Numbered from the stretch's first letter, positions 25,703-34,904 are shown. The stretch: 64,000 nt of DNA from CALDTK01 sp963837005 (GCA_963837005.1 CAWIMC010000018.1:620001-684000), one strand, 5' to 3'. Program-made: numbers and translations. Notes: generated by a model not told the origin, from the letters alone.

Positions 25703-26914
25703 TTACTCCACGACCAACATCTTCGTCAGCGCGGCATAGCCCGGTGCCGTTACGAGGGCAAAGTAGATCCCCGAGGCCAAGGACGGGACGGTCAACTCGC
25801 GCTGCTGCGACACCGCGCTCACCGTACGGCCGTGCAAATCGTGGACTCGCCACTCGACAGCCTGATCGGCCGGACCTTCGTAGCGAAGCAGACCACCGGC
25901 GCGGATTGGATTGGCGGAGACGATCTGGCCGCGCAACTGCGGCAGGCGCGAGACACTCGAGGTCGCGCCGTTAAAATACTGAACGGAGCGTGCCCGCACG
26001 ACGGTCGTCGCTGTCGTAAAATCGAGACTGAAGTAGTCGTACTGCCGGATGTCGTCGGTGGAAAGGCCATCCGTACGCCAGAAGCCCAACACTGGACTGC
26101 TAAAGTTACGGTCGATGGCGTAAAAGCTATCGAGTACGCTTCCGCGAAAACGGTAGGCGAAGTAACTCGCCGTATCCCCGGCGTCGTCAATGATGTAGGC
26201 GCGGACGTTGCCCGGGCCGAGGTAGGTGTAGCGGAGGTCGAGGTCGCGGACGTACCCCGCCACCCCGTTGTCGTCGGTTTGGTAGCTGTAGTTCACCGAA
26301 GCCGCCAATCGACCATCTGTATCGTAGGCGAAGGTCGCTGAGTCTTCCGGGCTGCGAAACCCACCGATCTCGAGTTCGCCCACCTGGTTCGCGAGCCGGC
26401 CGTTGGCATCGTACCGGTACTTGGTAGCGGTCGTGTTGACGATATCGATGACGGAGCGAATGAAGAGCTGTGTGCTCGACTCAGTGAGGCGACTGTTCGC
26501 AAAGATGGCACTGTTGGCGAGCGTCTTAGACTTGGTGGTGCCGTTGTCGACGTAGTTGATCTCTACCGGGATACTCAACAGACCATTGGCTGGCGTGGAG
26601 AGCGGGGCCGTAAGCCGGGTGACGGTTGGCTCATCGTCCTCGGCCAGGGTTTGCGTGATACTGAGCGTAGGGCCGCTGCGCACAAAGGCGGCTACCCCGG
26701 TCCGCTCGAACCCACTCGGAGCAGTGGTATTTGCGTCAAAGATTACGACCGAGTCGAGTTCAACGTAGTCGTTCGAAATGGGGGCGAACGCCTGTTCGGC
26801 CTGCGTCTCGAGGCGCGCGGTGACGTATTCGTAGACGGGGTTGGGGGCAAACTGTGCGAGGGCGGAGGCTTGCGCCAAAACCAGCGCGGCGAGGGTGGGG
26901 AGGAGCGTTCTCAT
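25703..26914 (-). CDS. T9SS-exported protein with Rhs/YD-like segments
   Basis: The 403-residue product starts at ATG 26914 and has a signal peptide (MRTLLPTLAALVLAQASALAQ). The middle carries short tyrosine/aspartate phrases (KYRYDANGRLANQVGELE, TFAYDTDGRLAASVNY) reminiscent of YD/RHS repeats. The end (SANPIRAGGLLRYEG to KMLVVE) has the layout of a T9SS type A sorting domain: NP near the start, LHGRTV, and a final basic strand. It is probably secreted or surface-attached with unknown role. A longer upstream reading from 27067 precedes the signal peptide and is rejected. Confidence 0.75.
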   Translation of the reverse strand: MRTLLPTLAALVLAQASALAQFAPNPVYEYVTARLETQAEQAFAPISNDYVELDSVVIFDANTTAPSGFERTGVAAFVRSGPTLSITQTLAEDDEPTVTRLTAPLSTPANGLLSIPVEINYVDNGTTKSKTLANSAIFANSRLTESSTQLFIRSVIDIVNTTATKYRYDANGRLANQVGELEIGGFRSPEDSATFAYDTDGRLAASVNYSYQTDDNGVAGYVRDLDLRYTYLGPGNVRAYIIDDAGDTASYFAYRFRGSVLDSFYAIDRNFSSPVLGFWRTDGLSTDDIRQYDYFSLDFTTATTVVRARSVQYFNGATSSVSRLPQLRGQIVSANPIRAGGLLRYEGPADQAVEWRVHDLHGRTVSAVSQQRELTVPSLASGIYFALVTAPGYAALTKMLVVE

Positions 26915-27171
26915 CTTCGGGAATCTTGGTGTGAGGTCCGAAGGTGGGCCGGGCGGGAGTAAGATTTGGGGAGAGTTGACAGTCGGGGGAGCGGACTTGA
27001 TAAGTGGCGACCAAACGCCGTCTCGCCACATGATATGAGGCCGTATCAGGGACAAACACAGGCCCAAATGCCCTACGAGCAGGGATTACCCTTTCTGTGC
27101 TGCGGAGTACCCAAATTGGTACAGCGACAATTGACGACTGGCCTCTTCCTCTCCACGCGACACGGTGCATG

Positions 27172-27285
27172 CTAGCCCTCGTACACTTTGATCGGCAGGC
27201 CGAGGATCTCCCTGCAGAAGCGCTCGGAAACTTCAAAATCACTGCAGATTACAGCGACGTGGTGGAGGCGAGTGAGGAGGAGCAT
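27172..27285 (-). pseudogene. Truncated VOC (glyoxalase-like) protein fragment
   Basis: A 37-codon frame (ATG 27285, stop 27172-27174) contains RLHHVAVICSDFEVSERFC and then REILGLPIKVYEG. This is the first beta-alpha-beta unit of vicinal-oxygen-chelate proteins: HHVAV, a mid Asp, LG--. A full VOC protein has ~120 residues, and the rest is missing, so this is a remnant. No other recognisable gene occurs in 26915-27457. Confidence 0.65.
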
Positions 27286-27326
27286 CGGCGACACGAGTGG
27301 AAGGAGCCAGCGGACAAGTTCGCCGC

Positions 27327-27340
27327 GTTTTAGCGAAAGC
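27327..27340 (+). repeat. 14-bp word, A variant (GTTTTAGCGAAAGC), intergenic
   Basis: This single-base variant of the recurrent word lies 42 bp upstream of the VOC remnant start and about 120 bp before the LpxR-like gene. It has no nearby inverted partner. Confidence 0.85.
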
Positions 27341-27457
27341 CGACCGACACCAACCGAGATTTCGATCTACCCTAAAAAGTTAGAAGTGAGCATGTGTTTA
27401 AAACCAGACATATGAGTAGGCTGTCCTTGGTCACCTTGTGCTCGAACGTCACACCAG

Positions 27458-28945
27458 GTGAACCCCCGTCCAGCCTTGTCCCAGTTCTTACACCAATCGC
27501 CCACCTCCCTCGGCTCGGCACTACGCACCTTGTGCGGGACTGCCGTGCTGTGTGTAGTTTGGAGGGTTGCGCACGCGCCTGTAGCACCCAACGAGACAAG
27601 GCTTTCGGTACCGCACGAGTCAAGAAGGATCGTGAAAGCAGTCGTGGCACACGACGACTTCCTATCAACAAAAAGGGCTGAGAGCACGCCAAAGGTTTGG
27701 CCTCGCCATCGCAAGCAGCCGAAGACCATCGAGATGCTTCTCCCCGATGAATCGCGGGCTTCCGTGGCCCTGGCTGAGCTGCCACGTCTTCACATCAGCC
27801 CAACTGCCCCCGCCGTGCTCGCCCCCGCCGAGCGCACCGGCGTGCAGTGGTCAAGACTCCCCGTCCGCGCAGCTGGGTTGAGGTCCCCCGTGCGCACCGG
27901 ACCGGTGGTCGTTGTCAATGCAGGTTCGGGTTCGTGGTTGCGGGCGGCCTCCTTCTCGTACGTCAACGACTTGTTCTTCTTTAAGCACCTCAACAGCGAC
28001 CGCGACCTCACGGGGGCCGTGCGCCTCGAGCTGCTGATTGACCCCGCCGGGCGAGCGCCTCTGGCCCGATTGCCGGGCTTCGTGACGCTGTCCGTCGGCG
28101 CGGACGCCTACACGCCGTACATCCGCGACACGACGATCTACCGGGAGCCGATGGCCATCAACCGCGACGATCGACCGTTTGCCTCCTTTGTGTACCTGGG
28201 CCTCGGCTACAGGAGTCGTCTCGGGAGCCGCGGCTTCGGGAGTGCCGACCTTCGCATTGGGGCGTTCGGCACCAACCTGGTCTCCGGCGGCCAAACCCTC
28301 ATCCACAAATACCTATTTCCCAACGCCGTAACGCCCCAGGGTTGGGAAACCCAAATCGAGGCTGGCGGTCGACTCGGAGCCAGCCTCCGGGCCGAAGGCG
28401 AAGTGCGCCTCGACCGACCTCGCACAGAGGATCGCAGCGGTCGACTGCCCCACCCCGTGCCCACACTCGTGGGTGGCGGCATGATCGGACACGAGGGCAC
28501 GCGCATTGATGCTGGCCTGCGGGTGTACTGGGGCGGCGAACCTGGCTTCGGCGAATGGGGTCTGGCGTCGCGGTCCTCCTCGCGACGTCTCCGACTGGCG
28601 GCTATGGCCACGGCACGACTCCGCTACTGGGCTCACGACAGCATGCTGGAGGGCTACGGGGTACTCAGGCCAGGGCCGGGCGTCGGCCCCGGTGCCAGCG
28701 GCTCACGGTACGCCCTGAGTCGAGGTCGCGATGGGTCAACCAATCAGATCCGCGCCTATGTCGGTTTGCTCGACGTACAGGTGTCCGCGCGGTGGGGGAG
28801 GGTAGGCGTTTCCGCAAAACAGCAAATATCAACGGCGACCTTCGACATCCCCGCCCTGGCGACAAGGCGCGACCCCCGCGGCCGACCCTATGATGCAAGC
28901 CCGCTGCAGCACGTCGGGACGGTGACGGGGGTGCTATATTTTTGA
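27458..28945 (+). CDS. LpxR-like (DUF2219) outer-membrane protein
   Basis: From GTG 27458 the frame gives 495 residues. The C-terminal ~330 resemble the lipid A 3'-O-deacylase LpxR barrel: YVNDLFFFKHLNSDRDLTGAVRLE (ND--TDR-YT-G type), RPFASFVYLGLGYRS, LRIGAFG, GGQTLIHKYL and GWETQIE, ending in a hydrophobic strand VTGVLYF. LpxR removes the 3' acyl chain from lipid A in the outer leaflet. The N-terminal ~150 residues are unlike the family, and the true start is uncertain; a hydrophobic stretch (LCGTAVLCVVWRVAHA) at ~25-40 could be the signal. Catalytic residues were not verified. Confidence 0.65.
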   Translation: MNPRPALSQFLHQSPTSLGSALRTLCGTAVLCVVWRVAHAPVAPNETRLSVPHESRRIVKAVVAHDDFLSTKRAESTPKVWPRHRKQPKTIEMLLPDESRASVALAELPRLHISPTAPAVLAPAERTGVQWSRLPVRAAGLRSPVRTGPVVVVNAGSGSWLRAASFSYVNDLFFFKHLNSDRDLTGAVRLELLIDPAGRAPLARLPGFVTLSVGADAYTPYIRDTTIYREPMAINRDDRPFASFVYLGLGYRSRLGSRGFGSADLRIGAFGTNLVSGGQTLIHKYLFPNAVTPQGWETQIEAGGRLGASLRAEGEVRLDRPRTEDRSGRLPHPVPTLVGGGMIGHEGTRIDAGLRVYWGGEPGFGEWGLASRSSSRRLRLAAMATARLRYWAHDSMLEGYGVLRPGPGVGPGASGSRYALSRGRDGSTNQIRAYVGLLDVQVSARWGRVGVSAKQQISTATFDIPALATRRDPRGRPYDASPLQHVGTVTGVLYF

Positions 28946-28989
28946 AAGCCCGCCCCCGCATCCAGCAGAGACGGGCCTTCCCGTAGCAA

Positions 28990-29003
28990 GTTTTGGCGAA
29001 AGC
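28990..29003 (+). repeat. 14-bp recurrent word, exact, between the LpxR-like gene and htpG
   Basis: The exact copy lies between the convergent stops of the LpxR-like gene (28945) and htpG (29057). A looser relative (ATTGCCGAAAGC) follows at ~29028. Here the word does not form a hairpin pair. Confidence 0.85.
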
Positions 29004-29056
29004 CGAATCCCTTCAACCCAGGCAAGCATTGCCGAAAGCAAAGCATCCGTACTTCC

Positions 29057-30973
29057 TTACGACATCGCCCCCACGCTCCGCTTGACGAACTCCGCCAAAT
29101 CCTTGCCCTTCAGCAATCCCTGATTGAGCTTCGCCAAGTCGATGAGCTGCTTGGCCAGCATGTCGCCGTACGCTTCTTCCGCATTCGCCAACTTCTCAGT
29201 CACGAGCGGGTGGTTCGTATTGACCACGATGTTGTAAAACTCCGGCATCTTGCCCGCGCCCATCTGCTGGAACTGCTGCATCTCCGTCATGCGGCGCATG
29301 AACTCGTTGCGCGTCACGACCACCGGCAGGTCATCCGGACTCATGGCCTCGAGCTGGATGGAGCCGCCCTCGCCCTTGACGCGCTCGAAGGTCGTTTTGA
29401 CGGAAGTCTGCTGCTCCTCGCTCAGCACACTTTCACGGATCTCATCGGTCTGGATGAGTTTGTCGATCGTGTCGGAGTCGACGCGCACGAACGTAAAGTC
29501 GCCGCCTTTCTGCTCGACCTGCTGCATCCAGTGGTTGTCGATCACGTGGTTGAGAACGAGCACCTTGTAGCCGCGCGCCTCGGCCGCGTCGATGTAGCTT
29601 GCGTGGGCGTCGGCATCAGAGGTGTACAGCGCGACGATCTTGCCGTGCTTGTCCTTCTGCGTCTCGCCGACGGTCTCCTTGAGTTCGTCGAGCGTGTAGT
29701 ACTTGTCCTGCAGGTCTTTGACGACGGCAAACTTGAGCGCGCGGTCGTAAAACTTGTCATCGGTCAGCATCCCATACTTGATCACGGGACCGAGGTCGGT
29801 CCACTTCGACTCGAAGTCGGCGCGGTCGGCCTTGAAGATCTCGTTGAGCTTCTCGGAGACCTTCTTGGAGATGTAACCGGTGATTTGCTTGACCTGCCGA
29901 TCGCTTTGCAGTGCCGAACGTGACACGTTGAGCGGGATATCTGGCGAGTCGATGATGCCGTGCAAGAACATCAGGAACTCCGGCACGATGTCCTTCACCT
30001 CGTCGGTGACGTAGACCTGGTTGGAGTACAGCGAGATGTTGTTCTTCTGCACCTCGAACTGGTCGCGCAAAGGCGGGAAGTACAGCACGCCCGTCAGGTT
30101 GAACGGGTAGTCGATGTTGAGGTGGATGTGGAAGAGCGGGTCCGGCTTGTAGGGGTGGAGTTCCTGGTAGAACTTCTTGTAGTCCTCGTCGCTGAGGTCG
30201 GCGGGGGCCTTCTTCCAGATCGGGTCGGAGTCGTTGATGACGTTCGGTCCCTCGGTCTCGATTTTCTTCTCCTCGGTCTTATCGTTGCCGTCCTCATCCT
30301 TCTCCGGGTTGCCCTCGGCGTCGAGCACAGGTACCTCCTCGTAATCAGTGTCGGTCTTGGTGCCGAACTGGATCGGGACCGGCAGGAAGCGGCAGTACTT
30401 GGTGAGCAGCTCTTGGATCTTGTCCTCCTCGAGGTACTCGGTAGCGTCCTCGGAGATGTGCAGCACGATGTCGGTACCCCGAGTCTCGCGTGTCGTATCG
30501 CCGATCTCGTACTCGGGCTTGCCTTCGCAGACCCAGAGCGTGGCCTGGTCGTCCTTGTAGGACTTGGTCGTCACCTCGACGCGCTCGGCCACCATAAAGG
30601 CGGAGTAGAATCCGAGACCGAACTTGCCAATGACGTTGAGGCCTTCCTTGTACTTCTCCAAAAATTCGGAGGCACTGGAAAAGGCAACTTGCGTGAGGTA
30701 CTTCTCGACCTCCTCGCGGGTCATGCCGATACCGGAATCAGAGATCGTGATCGTCTTGGCCTCCTTATCGACGGCAACGTGGATGGTAAGGTCGCCGAGC
30801 TGTCCGTCGAAATCCCCTTTGCGGGCAGCGGCCTTGACTTTCGAAGTCGCGTCAACGGCATTGGAGACGAGTTCACGCAAGAAAATCTCCTGGTCGTTGT
30901 ACAGGAACTGCTTGATGATCGGGAAGATATTCTCGGTCTCGACCGAGATGCGGCCGTGGGTCATAGTGGACAT
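29057..30973 (-). CDS. htpG: Hsp90-family chaperone HtpG
   Basis: HtpG is the bacterial Hsp90, an ATP-driven dimeric chaperone. The N-domain opens with GRISVETENIFPIIKQFLYNDQEIFLRELVSNAVDA, followed by the ATP motifs DSGIGM and GKFGLGFYSAFM (~120-140). The middle domain contains NVSRSALQSDRQVKQI. Between the N and middle domains is a long acidic insert (DEDGNDKTEEKKIETEG), as in other Bacteroidota HtpG. The full length is ~638 residues. Start could be ATG 30973 or ATG 30964 (MTHGRISV), and the second fits family starts slightly better. The upstream region has an exact 14-bp word at 31079 but no clear promoter box. Confidence 0.95.
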   Translation of the reverse strand: MSTMTHGRISVETENIFPIIKQFLYNDQEIFLRELVSNAVDATSKVKAAARKGDFDGQLGDLTIHVAVDKEAKTITISDSGIGMTREEVEKYLTQVAFSSASEFLEKYKEGLNVIGKFGLGFYSAFMVAERVEVTTKSYKDDQATLWVCEGKPEYEIGDTTRETRGTDIVLHISEDATEYLEEDKIQELLTKYCRFLPVPIQFGTKTDTDYEEVPVLDAEGNPEKDEDGNDKTEEKKIETEGPNVINDSDPIWKKAPADLSDEDYKKFYQELHPYKPDPLFHIHLNIDYPFNLTGVLYFPPLRDQFEVQKNNISLYSNQVYVTDEVKDIVPEFLMFLHGIIDSPDIPLNVSRSALQSDRQVKQITGYISKKVSEKLNEIFKADRADFESKWTDLGPVIKYGMLTDDKFYDRALKFAVVKDLQDKYYTLDELKETVGETQKDKHGKIVALYTSDADAHASYIDAAEARGYKVLVLNHVIDNHWMQQVEQKGGDFTFVRVDSDTIDKLIQTDEIRESVLSEEQQTSVKTTFERVKGEGGSIQLEAMSPDDLPVVVTRNEFMRRMTEMQQFQQMGAGKMPEFYNIVVNTNHPLVTEKLANAEEAYGDMLAKQLIDLAKLNQGLLKGKDLAEFVKRSVGAMS

Positions 30974-31078
30974 AAGCGGGATTGTTTGGTGGGTGGGTTG
31001 GGAGGTTATTTGGTGGACTGTGGGGACTTGCACCTCAAAGCGTGTTCCGGTTGAAAAGCTCGGACAGGGTGGCAGACG

Positions 31079-31092
31079 GCTTTCGCCAAAAC
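31079..31092 (-). repeat. 14-bp recurrent word, exact, upstream of htpG
   Basis: This exact copy (GCTTTCGCCAAAAC on the plus strand) lies 106 bp upstream of the htpG start and 145 bp upstream of the divergent zinc-ribbon gene. Confidence 0.85.
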
Positions 31093-31236
31093 TCCTGTTG
31101 TCGGCAGTGGCTGCTCGGCTCGAGGCGACAAGGTGACAGGATCGGTGTCCAAATTGGAGTGGTGAGGAGGACGTGAAAGGTACCCCACCAATAACCTTAC
31201 TATTTCAACAGATTGGTACCGACATTGGCCTCTGCC

Positions 31237-31575
31237 ATGATCATCTACGACCGCTGTCCACACTGCCAGGCGCAAGCCACCCTCAAGTCGAGCGCCAGCA
31301 CTCCGCAAGACCTCGAGCGCGACCGGGGCGAACGCTTCATCGCAACTTGCGACGAGTGCGCCACCGCCTTCGACGTGGAGGCAATGCGGACGCGTGCGAA
31401 GGTCAATCCGAGTAAAGTATTGACCGGGCTGGCCCTATCGATCGCGCTCGCTGCCCTGATCTGGAACCTGGGATACATCGCGCTCATCGCCGCGGCTCCG
31501 CTGTTTATGATGATCTACGTTGAGCAAAGCGCGGTGGCTAACTACAACAAACTCTCGAAGCGGAAGTGGGGATAA
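31237..31575 (+). CDS. Zinc-ribbon membrane protein, function unknown
   Basis: The 112-residue protein from ATG 31237 begins MIIYDRCPHCQA and has a second knuckle CDECATAF, forming a four-cysteine zinc ribbon (residues ~7-45). Two closely spaced membrane helices follow (VLTGLALSIALAALIWNLGYIALIAAAPLFMMI, ~64-97). Similar small proteins are widespread but uncharacterised. It is divergent from htpG. No operon partner is visible downstream. Confidence 0.7.
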   Translation: MIIYDRCPHCQAQATLKSSASTPQDLERDRGERFIATCDECATAFDVEAMRTRAKVNPSKVLTGLALSIALAALIWNLGYIALIAAAPLFMMIYVEQSAVANYNKLSKRKWG

Positions 31576-31927
31576 GCTACTGGCGCGTTACCGCTCGCGT
31601 CGACATGCCCTGCACGCCATAGGATAGTCGGGCTCCAACTTCCACGTCGGTGTCGGTGTCGGTGACGAAAATGACGGTTTGTCCTGCCTAACCTTTAGGT
31701 TGAGACGTCCTTTTGCGAGCAGCATCACGGTTCGGGTCGCCTCCCCACTAATCTTGCTCATGCAGCGGATGACCACGAAAAGGGCGGCAACAACCGCCTA
31801 TCGAAAACCGACAAAGTCTACCTCGCCAACCCCGATTGGTGCTATGCCCTTCGAGCCGAACCAAACAGAGCAAGGCTGCGGGAGACCTAACTTCTTCAGT
31901 CAGCTTCCCGCTCGCCATTCCGTCCGG
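31576..31927. other. Intergenic stretch without a recognisable gene
   Basis: No frame on either strand shows a family signature. The stretch precedes the decayed TrpB2 fragment and may contain more decayed sequence. Confidence 0.4.
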
Positions 31928-32268
31928 CTATCCAGAGCAGGTGACTTCCTCGTTGACGAGCGCACTTTCGAGATCGGGGGCGCGGTACATCGGGCTCGGG
32001 CGCCAGAGCGTGTACAAATCGCGCACCTCGTCGGGGATTTCGATCCACCGTTCCAGGCCCACCTCCTGTTGGATGAGGGCCATCGGAAACAGCGGCCCAG
32101 GGCCTCCGGGTCAATCGGCTCGTGCGTGCCGTGGTGGAGTGGCGGCCGCGGCCAGTTGGGCATGTCGGCCCTAACGTTGTACCAGTGGCTTAGGATCTCC
32201 TGTTCGGAGAGGGTAAGTTTACGCGTGCGGATTAGGGGGGAAGTAAAAGGATAAAGTCGGGACGCCAC
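31928..32268 (-). pseudogene. Decayed N-terminal fragment of a TrpB2-type tryptophan synthase beta chain
   Basis: On the minus strand the reading starts ...RKLTLSEQEILSHWYNV, then PRPPLHHGTHEPIDPEAL. A one-base slip is needed near 32085 to continue as MALIQQEVGLERWIEI, then PDEVRDLYTLWRPSPMYRA, before a stop at 31928-31930. This order matches the start of TrpB2, the standalone PLP-dependent beta-type enzyme (WYN--PD-P-PLPPPL-P-T-EP, then QE----RWI-IP-EV---Y-LWRP-PL-RA). The catalytic core (>300 residues) is absent, so the gene is dead. Confidence 0.75.
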
Positions 32269-32321
32269 CTCTCTCCACAGGCATCAATATACCAAACCCC
32301 CACTTACCTTCACCCCGCAGA

Positions 32322-32639
32322 ATGAGTCAAGCGAATCCCGATACCCCGCCGAGCCTCGAGACGGTAGCCGCCCTAGTCGGTGATCTCATCCAGCGCAACC
32401 GCGACCTGACGGCCGAGTGCGACTCCCTCTACGAACATATAGAACACCTCACTCACCAACTCCCCGCCCACGCGGCGGACCCACATACGCTTCAACGACA
32501 AGCCCCTCCCGCGCAGGCCGACCTGCACCGCGACGAGGCGCAACGTGACCAACTACGCCTCGAGCGCCTCCGCGCCGAGCTAGATGCCTACCTCAGCGAA
32601 ATAGATGCCCGCCTAGCCGGACGCAACAGTTATGTCTAA
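32322..32639 (+). CDS. Small coiled-coil protein upstream of ZapA
   Basis: The 105-residue, Gln/Glu/Arg-rich protein is predicted to be mostly coiled coil (ETVAALVGDLIQRNRDLTAE; QRDQLRLERLRAELDAYLSE). No membrane or signal segment is present. Its stop overlaps the zapA start by 8 nt, implying translational coupling. In many Bacteroidota a short coiled-coil protein precedes zapA, so a division-related role is plausible but not shown. Confidence 0.75.
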   Translation: MSQANPDTPPSLETVAALVGDLIQRNRDLTAECDSLYEHIEHLTHQLPAHAADPHTLQRQAPPAQADLHRDEAQRDQLRLERLRAELDAYLSEIDARLAGRNSYV

Positions 32640-33054
32640 TCCCCTCATTGACGCGGAGTCCCTCAGCCTGACGGTGACCCTCGCGGGCCGCCCCTATCCT
32701 CTTAGGGTACTGCCGAGCGACGAGGAGCCGATCCGCCGGATCGCCAAGGAACTCAACGACAAAGTCGTCGATCTCCAGCGTACCTACCCCGGCAAGGACA
32801 AGCAAGACTGCCTAGCGATGTCCCTGTTGCTTTACGCCGTCGACCTTTACAAGGTCAAGGACGCCCAGACCGCTACGCCCGACGCAAGATCCGCGCCTAT
32901 TCTCCAACGCCTCGAGCGACAACTCACCGAAGCCCTCGCCGGCCCGACGGGGGGCCCGCCTACTCATCCGCGCGAAGACGATCCGTCTGCGGCCGTGGCG
33001 GACGAAGGTGCCGCGGACGACGACGACGACGATGCGGGCCTCCTCCCGCTGTAG
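32632..33054 (+). CDS. zapA: Cell division protein ZapA
   Basis: ZapA bundles FtsZ filaments at the division ring. The 140-residue protein has the family start (SLTVTLAGRPYPLRVLPSDEEPIRRIAKELNDKVVDLQ) and the helix CLAMSLLLYAVDLYKVKD. The C-terminal ~50 residues are low-complexity and acidic (DEGAADDDDDDAGL), longer than the usual ~100-residue ZapA. It overlaps the coiled-coil gene by 8 nt and lies 116 bp before rny, the standard Bacteroidota order. That gap is too short for a 6S RNA and shows only a 14-bp word variant. Confidence 0.85.
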   Translation: MSNPLIDAESLSLTVTLAGRPYPLRVLPSDEEPIRRIAKELNDKVVDLQRTYPGKDKQDCLAMSLLLYAVDLYKVKDAQTATPDARSAPILQRLERQLTEALAGPTGGPPTHPREDDPSAAVADEGAADDDDDDAGLLPL

Positions 33055-33130
33055 GACCGGTTTGTGCGAGCCGCGCCACGGATCGCCACGTTTGCTCCGC
33101 GCCCCGCGTCGACTGCCGCCCGCGGGAAGG

Positions 33131-33144
33131 GTTTTAGCGAAAGC
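33131..33144 (+). repeat. 14-bp word, A variant (GTTTTAGCGAAAGC), between zapA and rny
   Basis: It lies 27 bp before the rny ATG. Exact and variant copies then recur inside rny at 33318 and 34067. Confidence 0.85.
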
Positions 33145-33170
33145 GTAGCCACCCCCAACGCTACAACAAC

Positions 33171-34838
33171 ATGGAATTTTTATACGCCGTCATCGCCCTC
33201 GTCATCGGGGCTGTAGCCGGTTTCCTCGCTGGCAAACGCTCTGCCGACAACCAGTCCGCCGCCATTGAGGCTGCCGCCAAAACTCGCGCCGCCGAAATCT
33301 CCGCACAGGCAGACCAGGTTTTGGCGAAAGCCGACGCCGAGGCCGAACGCCGCGTCGAGCGCGCCGACAAGCGCAATGAAGAGATCAAGCAGCGCAAGAT
33401 CAAAGAGAACAAAGAGCGCGTCGCCGAGGCCCGCAAGGAGGCCGACGAAACGCGCAAGAAGTTCGACAGTGAAATGCGCGAGCGCGAGTCCGAAGTTCGC
33501 AAGCTCGAGTCCACTTTCCAGAGCCAGCAGGACAAAATCAAGCACGCCCAGGCCGCCGTCGAGAGGGAGCGCGAAGAGTTTGCCTCCGAACAGCGCGTCG
33601 TGACCGAGGAGCGCCGCAGCCTCGAGGCTCAACAAAAAGTCGTCGTCGAGCGCGAGCAAGAACTCGCCAAAGCCTCCGAGGACCATATCCGAGCCCTGGA
33701 GAAAGTCGCCAACCTCTCCCAGGCCGAGGCCCGTGACCACATGATGGACGCCGTGCGCGAGAAGGCAGATACCGACGCAATGGCGCTCATCAAGTCGACC
33801 ATCGAGGAGGCCAAGATCACGGCCAGTAAGGAGGCCAAGAAGATCATCATCCAAACCATCCAGCGCCAGGCCGCCGAGGCGACGATCGAGAATACCGTGA
33901 GTGTTTTTAAGATCGACTCGGACGAGATCAAGGGCCAGATTATCGGGCGCGAAGGGCGCAACATTCGCGCGCTCGAATCCGCTACCGGTGCCGAACTCGT
34001 CGTCGATGATACTCCGGAGGTGATCATGATCTCGAGCTTTGACCCGATCCGGCGTGAGATCTGTCGGCTTTCGCTAAAACAGTTGGTGGCCGACCGTCGC
34101 ATCCAGCCGACGCGCATCGAGGAGGTCGTCGCCAAGGTCCGCAAGGAGATGGACGCGCAGATCGCGGAGATCGGCGAGAAAACCGTCATCAAGCTCGACA
34201 TCCACGGCCTCGACCCCTACCTCGTCAAGATGGTGGGCCGGATGCGCTTCCGTTCGAGCTACGGGCAAAACCTTCTGCGCCACTCCATCGAGACGGCCAA
34301 CCTCTGCGCCACGATGGCCGCCGAAGTAGGCCTCAACCGCAAGCAGATCCAAATGGCCAAGCGCGCCGGGCTCCTGCACGACATCGGTAAGGTAGTCGAG
34401 GACGAGACCGAGCTCACGCACGCGATCGTCGGCATGGACATCTGCAAGAAGCACGGTGAGCACGCCGCGGTCTGCAACGCCGTCGGCGCTCACCACGACG
34501 AGATCGAGATGACCAACATCCTCTCGCCGATTATCCAGGCCTGTGACGCCATCTCGGGCGCCCGCCCCGGTGCTCGCCGCGAGATCCTGGAGAGCTACCT
34601 CGAGCGCATCGGGGAGTTGGAGGAGATCGCCCTCAAGCACCGCGGCGTCGAGAAAGCCTTCGCGATGCAGGCCGGGCGCGAGTTGCGCGTCATGGTCGAG
34701 GCCGACAAGGTCACCGACGAGGAGGCCGACGATATCTCGTTCCGGATCAGCCAGAAGATCCAAGAGGAGATGCAGTACCCTGGGCAGATCAAGGTGACCG
34801 TCATTCGGGAGAAGCGAGCGGTGACGTTTGCGAGGTAG
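33171..34838 (+). CDS. rny: Ribonuclease Y
   Basis: RNase Y is a membrane-anchored endoribonuclease that starts mRNA decay. The 555-residue protein has an N-terminal membrane helix (FLYAVIALVIGAVAGFLAG), a long Lys/Glu/Arg coiled coil (~30-200), a KH domain (IIGREGRNIRALESATGAEL) and the HD metal-phosphohydrolase domain (RHSIETANLCATMAAEVG, LLHDIGKVVEDE, VCNAVGAHHDEIE). All key residues are visible. It contains the exact 14-bp word at 33318 (read QVLAKADAEA, in the coiled coil) and an A-type variant at 34067 (RLSLKQLVAD, after the KH domain). Confidence 0.96.
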   Translation: MEFLYAVIALVIGAVAGFLAGKRSADNQSAAIEAAAKTRAAEISAQADQVLAKADAEAERRVERADKRNEEIKQRKIKENKERVAEARKEADETRKKFDSEMRERESEVRKLESTFQSQQDKIKHAQAAVEREREEFASEQRVVTEERRSLEAQQKVVVEREQELAKASEDHIRALEKVANLSQAEARDHMMDAVREKADTDAMALIKSTIEEAKITASKEAKKIIIQTIQRQAAEATIENTVSVFKIDSDEIKGQIIGREGRNIRALESATGAELVVDDTPEVIMISSFDPIRREICRLSLKQLVADRRIQPTRIEEVVAKVRKEMDAQIAEIGEKTVIKLDIHGLDPYLVKMVGRMRFRSSYGQNLLRHSIETANLCATMAAEVGLNRKQIQMAKRAGLLHDIGKVVEDETELTHAIVGMDICKKHGEHAAVCNAVGAHHDEIEMTNILSPIIQACDAISGARPGARREILESYLERIGELEEIALKHRGVEKAFAMQAGRELRVMVEADKVTDEEADDISFRISQKIQEEMQYPGQIKVTVIREKRAVTFAR

Positions 34839-34841
34839 GCG

Positions 34842-34870
34842 GCGTTCGGGTCGCTCCAGCGAGTGCCGCC
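34842..34870. repeat. Half-copy of the palindromic repeat seen in leuC
   Basis: GCGTTCGGGTCGCTCCAGCG (34842-34861) is followed by AGTGCCGCC (34862-34870). It matches the leuC repeat at 20075-20103, with TCGCT-CC-AGCGA in place of TGGCT-CC-AGCCA. It starts 4 bp after the rny stop. Confidence 0.8.
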
Positions 34871-34904
34871 CGTCGTAAGGTGTAAGGGAGGGGGCGAATT
34901 TTCA

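Noticed and set aside
29960..31054. 364-codon plus-strand frame opposite htpG
   Set aside because: It is a shadow of the htpG codons, Val/Leu-rich and without any recognisable domain.
33055..33170. 6S RNA gene between zapA and rny
   Set aside because: The gap is only 116 bp and shows no long imperfect hairpin; it is too short for a 6S RNA.
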